Source: Selenomonas sputigena ATCC 35185
GTDB lineage: Bacteria > Bacillota > Negativicutes > Selenomonadales > Selenomonadaceae
Assembly: GCF_000208405.1 (NCBI RefSeq)
Contig: NC_015437.1
Coordinates: 1,419,501 to 1,483,500, forward strand
Length of the DNA stretch: 64,000 nucleotides
Reading direction: 5' to 3'
The notes beneath the pieces are model-generated. The model saw only the letters and a list, made by a program, of their open reading frames with translations. It was not told the origin of the DNA and did not search any database. How positions within the stretch are numbered: the first letter of the stretch is position 1; each line of letters opens with the position of its first letter. This document shows positions 61,151-64,000 of this stretch, piece after piece. A program made the translations under genes and the position numbers.

Positions 61151-62578
61151 TTAGATGCCGATCGCAATAAATTCCGGTGCAGCTTTTATTTGCCCAAGTA
61201 CATTTAAGATATGAGTACTAAAATGCTGCGTCATTATCTTGGCCCGCGTGCGCTCAAGTGCGATCACCTGGTAACCTAAATCTGCGTTGATGTGCTCCTG
61301 CAAAAGGGATGTACCTACAATCGCCTTAAAGCATCTAGACGGAAACGCGAGAGGGAATGTAAACCATTGCGATTTTTCCTGCACCGACTCTCCCCACGAG
61401 CCCCATTGCAGTATTATCCCATTGGCAAATTTGATCCACCCATTTTGCTGCAAATTGCTCGCGACGATACCCGTGTTGGCAGCCTTAATTTGCTCAAGCA
61501 TCCACTGCAGCGATTTGTCCCCAAGTTTATTGGCATTATCCGCCGTGCCACGGAGGCTACCCTCAAAGCCGGCATTGCAGCGTATCTTGCCGGTGGTGTA
61601 GATGTTTTTGCCGTTGTAGGCACGGATCCACTCGTTGTCTGTCATGTGCCAGCCGCCGCCATATTTCTCAAAGAGGAGGCCACAGTCTCCAAGCGCCCTA
61701 AACCAGTCATCGACAAGCACGGACGGAGCGGTAAGTCTCCCCGTCATTGTATCGCCTGACTTGGCGACCTTACCCGCCAGCGCGTTGGTGACAGTCGCCG
61801 CAAAGTTGGCATCATTGCCAAGCGCTTTTGCAAGCTCCTGTAGCGTATCGAGTGCTCCTGGGGCGCCGTTGATAAGGGCTGTGATGGCTTGCACTACAAA
61901 CGCGGTCGTTGCGATTTGTGTGCTATTTGTGCCGCGTCCTGCTGTCGGTGCCGTCGGCGTACCAGTGAGTGCCGGTGAGGCAAGGGGCGCTTTGCTAGCG
62001 AGCCGCTCATCGGTCTCCGTCTTGGTGTACGCACCGATGTTGCCCGGCGTGACCGCTGCCCAAGAGTTGTCGTTACGCAAAAAGCGCGTATTGTTTGCCG
62101 CTTCAGGCGTCGGGATATGGTGTCCGTGGCTGAGCGGCGCCTTTGTATTGAGCCGCGCATCGGTTTCGGCTTTGGTGTAGGCGCCCAGTTCGCCGGCGGA
62201 TACGGCGAGCTTCGCACTTGTGACGGATTTGTCGGCGAGCTTCGCCGTCGTCACGCTGCCGTCGGGGTGATCGAGCGGCGTTTTTGTGCGGTGCTTTTTG
62301 ACCTCTGTATCCGCTGCGTTCGTGATGGTCTCATCAAGATAACGCGTGATCCCTGCCACATCGCTATCCATGCAGTCGTGCCCGTGATTGACGATGAGGT
62401 TGGCGATCGCCTTGCACATCGCGGACCACTGATAGTACATCTTATTGTGCATACGAGAGAGTGCCATACCGGGCATGACACCGCCGAGGCGCTGCGTGGC
62501 TTCCTTATATTCCGAATCGTTGTACGTCCTTTCCGGTGCGTTCTCTTCGTTGAAAATCTGAAAATTTGTCTTTGCCAT
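61151..62578 (-). CDS. Phage tail fibre protein
   Basis: The 475-residue protein has tail-fibre features: repeated AYTKAETDARL and AYTKTETDERL units (around 130-200) alternating with KAPLSH/KAPLAS segments, TPTAPTAGRGTNSTQIATTAF near 215, and a C-terminal gp53-like domain (NGWIKFANGIILQWGSWG) that probably touches the host surface. AAGGAGG precedes the ATG. Repeats and C-terminus are likely sites of variation. Confidence 0.88.
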   Translation of the reverse strand: MAKTNFQIFNEENAPERTYNDSEYKEATQRLGGVMPGMALSRMHNKMYYQWSAMCKAIANLIVNHGHDCMDSDVAGITRYLDETITNAADTEVKKHRTKTPLDHPDGSVTTAKLADKSVTSAKLAVSAGELGAYTKAETDARLNTKAPLSHGHHIPTPEAANNTRFLRNDNSWAAVTPGNIGAYTKTETDERLASKAPLASPALTGTPTAPTAGRGTNSTQIATTAFVVQAITALINGAPGALDTLQELAKALGNDANFAATVTNALAGKVAKSGDTMTGRLTAPSVLVDDWFRALGDCGLLFEKYGGGWHMTDNEWIRAYNGKNIYTTGKIRCNAGFEGSLRGTADNANKLGDKSLQWMLEQIKAANTGIVASNLQQNGWIKFANGIILQWGSWGESVQEKSQWFTFPLAFPSRCFKAIVGTSLLQEHINADLGYQVIALERTRAKIMTQHFSTHILNVLGQIKAAPEFIAIGI

Positions 62579-62589
62579 ACGGATCCTCC

Positions 62590-63234
62590 TTATGTCCAGT
62601 AGCTATCGTCATAGCCGTCCATGCCCGTCCTCGGGTTATCTACGTCATACGCAAAGGATGCCTCTGGCACAGAGTTCATCCAATCTGCATGATCGTAGCC
62701 CTTAATCGTATCCGTTTCGAGATCATAGCCGAATACGACTCGGCTCGCAAAATAGTAGTTCACATGCACTCCCTGCGGCTTCGGGATGATGAGCCCTTGT
62801 TTGACCATCTCTTTTGTGATCTGATCGTAAATACCGATGGTAAGTACGTCAATCGTCATATCCTGATTATCCTGGATGATGATACCTTTGCCAAAGAGCG
62901 TATTCCACAGCTCCTTGATGTCGTAGATACCGCCTTTCCATAGGTTTTTTGCAATCCGCGCGCGCAGGAGATTCCGATAAGCGGCATTGTCCAATACAGG
63001 CGATACGCCTTTTTCCGGTTGATACTCCAATACCCGATTCGCGCCGACGAGCACGCCGAGCGTATCCTCCTGCACCCCGGTAGCGTAGTTCAGATCGTAT
63101 TCGTCATCAAGATATACAGCAAGACTGAAAATATCTTCGGACGGTGTGAGCAGCGCTTCTACCGTCCGCACGAATTTCTCGCATCCCCTATGCTGCGAGG
63201 TGATTAAATTGACGTACGAATCCATAATGGGCAT
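62590..63234 (-). CDS. DUF2612-like phage tail/baseplate protein
   Basis: The 214-residue protein follows baseplate J and starts DSYVNLITSQHRGCEKFVRTV; the AYRNLLRARIAKNLWKGGIYDIKELWN segment is typical of baseplate wedge proteins of DUF2612 type (gpI-like). It takes the place of tail protein I, which links baseplate and fibre. The start ATG at 63234 overlaps the stop of the J gene. Confidence 0.8.
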   Translation of the reverse strand: MPIMDSYVNLITSQHRGCEKFVRTVEALLTPSEDIFSLAVYLDDEYDLNYATGVQEDTLGVLVGANRVLEYQPEKGVSPVLDNAAYRNLLRARIAKNLWKGGIYDIKELWNTLFGKGIIIQDNQDMTIDVLTIGIYDQITKEMVKQGLIIPKPQGVHVNYYFASRVVFGYDLETDTIKGYDHADWMNSVPEASFAYDVDNPRTGMDGYDDSYWT

Positions 63235-64000
63235 CAAACCACCTCCACCGTAACAGCGCCGCTCTTGGCAATAGCATTGTACGGAATCACGACATCGGCG
63301 ATACCAAGTGCGCCGCCTGCACGCCCTAGCTGCACAGACTGCAGTGCGAAAGACGGGCGCAAGGCGTCATCAACCGCGGCGGCGATCGCCGTAAGGACAC
63401 CTGTCGTCGTTACGTTGACGCCGATGCCGAGCCGCTCGATGTACGTTGAAATATTGTGCTTGATAGCTGTTTCAACCGCCGTCGTATAGGTCGCGTACTT
63501 TTTTACGGTGACCTTAGCAGCGACCTTTTGGTAGATCGGACGGAAAAATCGGATTTCATTTTTCAGCCCATCCGAATTGATGTAGATTGCCGTCGTCGTC
63601 CCGTGCGTACCGCAGCCGGGTCCTTTTCGCAGATAAATTTGTTCGGCGACCTGCGCATCCAGTCCGCCCTCAACGACAGCTGCAATACTGTGACTGGGGA
63701 CACCGTTGTCATCCGTATGGTTTGTATCGTTCTCATACACTTTATACTGCGTAACACCCGCCACGCTCGCAATACCGGCAAGCGTACTGTCCACCATGTT
63801 CTGGCTCGGGACTGCCGTCGATAGTTCTTGCCTGCGGCGCAACTCCTCATCGGTTTCGACAGCACGCCCTTTGACCGCCGGAACCTTATTAGTCACAGCG
63901 AGCCAGCCATACTGCGGATTACTGATTTTCGTAATCGTACCGACGGGCGCCTCAATCGCGCCGATGTCCCTGCAGCGTGCGGTCACCTCCAACGACTCGC
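63234..64000 (-). CDS. Baseplate assembly protein J, C-terminal part (runs off the window)
   Basis: The open frame continues beyond base 64000, so only about 255 residues are seen. They contain the baseplate J pattern: an ESLEVTARCRDIGAIEAPVG start of a glycine-less loop, VKGRAVETDEELRRR, and VAGVTQYKVYENDTNHTDDNG. Gene J builds the edge of the baseplate of contractile tails. It is placed before DUF2612 and tail fibre, the standard order. Confidence 0.9.
   Translation of the reverse strand, partial: ESLEVTARCRDIGAIEAPVGTITKISNPQYGWLAVTNKVPAVKGRAVETDEELRRRQELSTAVPSQNMVDSTLAGIASVAGVTQYKVYENDTNHTDDNGVPSHSIAAVVEGGLDAQVAEQIYLRKGPGCGTHGTTTAIYINSDGLKNEIRFFRPIYQKVAAKVTVKKYATYTTAVETAIKHNISTYIERLGIGVNVTTTGVLTAIAAAVDDALRPSFALQSVQLGRAGGALGIADVVIPYNAIAKSGAVTVEVV

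Larger units (their letters stand above)
58380..64000. mobile_element. Prophage end (attachment site, lysis module, tail genes)
   Basis: All genes from 58602 to the end of the window are on the minus strand, closely packed and of phage type: baseplate J, DUF2612-like, tail fibre, small tail genes, holin, amidase and a membrane/coiled-coil protein. They stop at a tRNA-Leu fragment that serves as att site. The contractile-tail type gene set (baseplate J) suggests a myovirus-like phage. The part between 58435 and 58560 has no gene; it contains two direct copies of GATGTCAAA (58543 and 58554), which may be arm-type integrase sites. Confidence 0.85.

Overview
The window looks like a chromosome segment of an anaerobic diderm Firmicute of the Negativicutes, most likely Selenomonas or a close relative (inference from gene content, no search run). 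It mixes Firmicute-style genes (infC-rpmI-rplT with an AUU start and leader terminator, RqcH, ClpX/ClpP/Lon, NiaP-like transporter) with outer-membrane genes (a TonB-dependent receptor with an aromatic C-terminus). TTG starts preceded by strong Shine-Dalgarno sequences are frequent. Nearly all genes lie on the minus strand.

Layout. 1-1.6 kb: crcB end and a NiaP-like transporter. 1.7-8.2 kb: a six-gene polyamine operon (speD-speA-speE-speB-carboxyspermidine dehydrogenase-decarboxylase), which encodes two different routes from putrescine to spermidine. 8.2-15.3 kb: an Rpn-type nuclease, htpG, a secreted protein, pncC, rimO and an orphan iron-type binding protein. 15.3-22.6 kb: rqcH, dut, hfq, miaA, a UPF0173 hydrolase, thiN, an rRNA methyltransferase, and infC-rpmI-rplT. 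22.6-26.5 kb: pheS-pheT-zapA behind an attenuator-like leader. 26.7-30.9 kb: a zinc-type lipoprotein, a solitary tyrosine recombinase, an HD-GYP protein, an HPt-like protein without the usual His, and trmO. 31-34.2 kb: ileS of the long (IleS2-like) class. 34.4-39.5 kb: a 1626-residue TonB receptor that appears to carry a second beta-barrel, behind Fur-like boxes. 39.5-43.3 kb: a second Rpn-type nuclease, an OPT transporter, and a RelB/YoeB toxin-antitoxin pair. 43.3-48.7 kb: ftsE-ftsX-envC-ctpA and a PPi-type phosphofructokinase. 48.8-57.4 kb: tig-clpP-clpX, then lon-ysxC-ahbA-ahbB-aminotransferase. 57.5-58.3 kb: a TVP38-type membrane protein.

From 58.38 kb to the window end lies the end of a prophage. 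It starts at a 3' fragment of a tRNA-Leu(CAA) gene (the attachment site), followed by a membrane/coiled-coil protein with its own promoter, endolysin, holin, small tail genes, tail fibre, a DUF2612-like protein and baseplate protein J, which runs off the window. The integrase and the intact tRNA must lie outside.

The most unusual items are the TonB receptor/second-barrel fusion, the operon with two spermidine pathways, the His-less HPt protein beside an HD-GYP phosphodiesterase, and several leader hairpins (speD, infC, pheS, ileS, htpG) that lack a recognisable T-box or CIRCE element.
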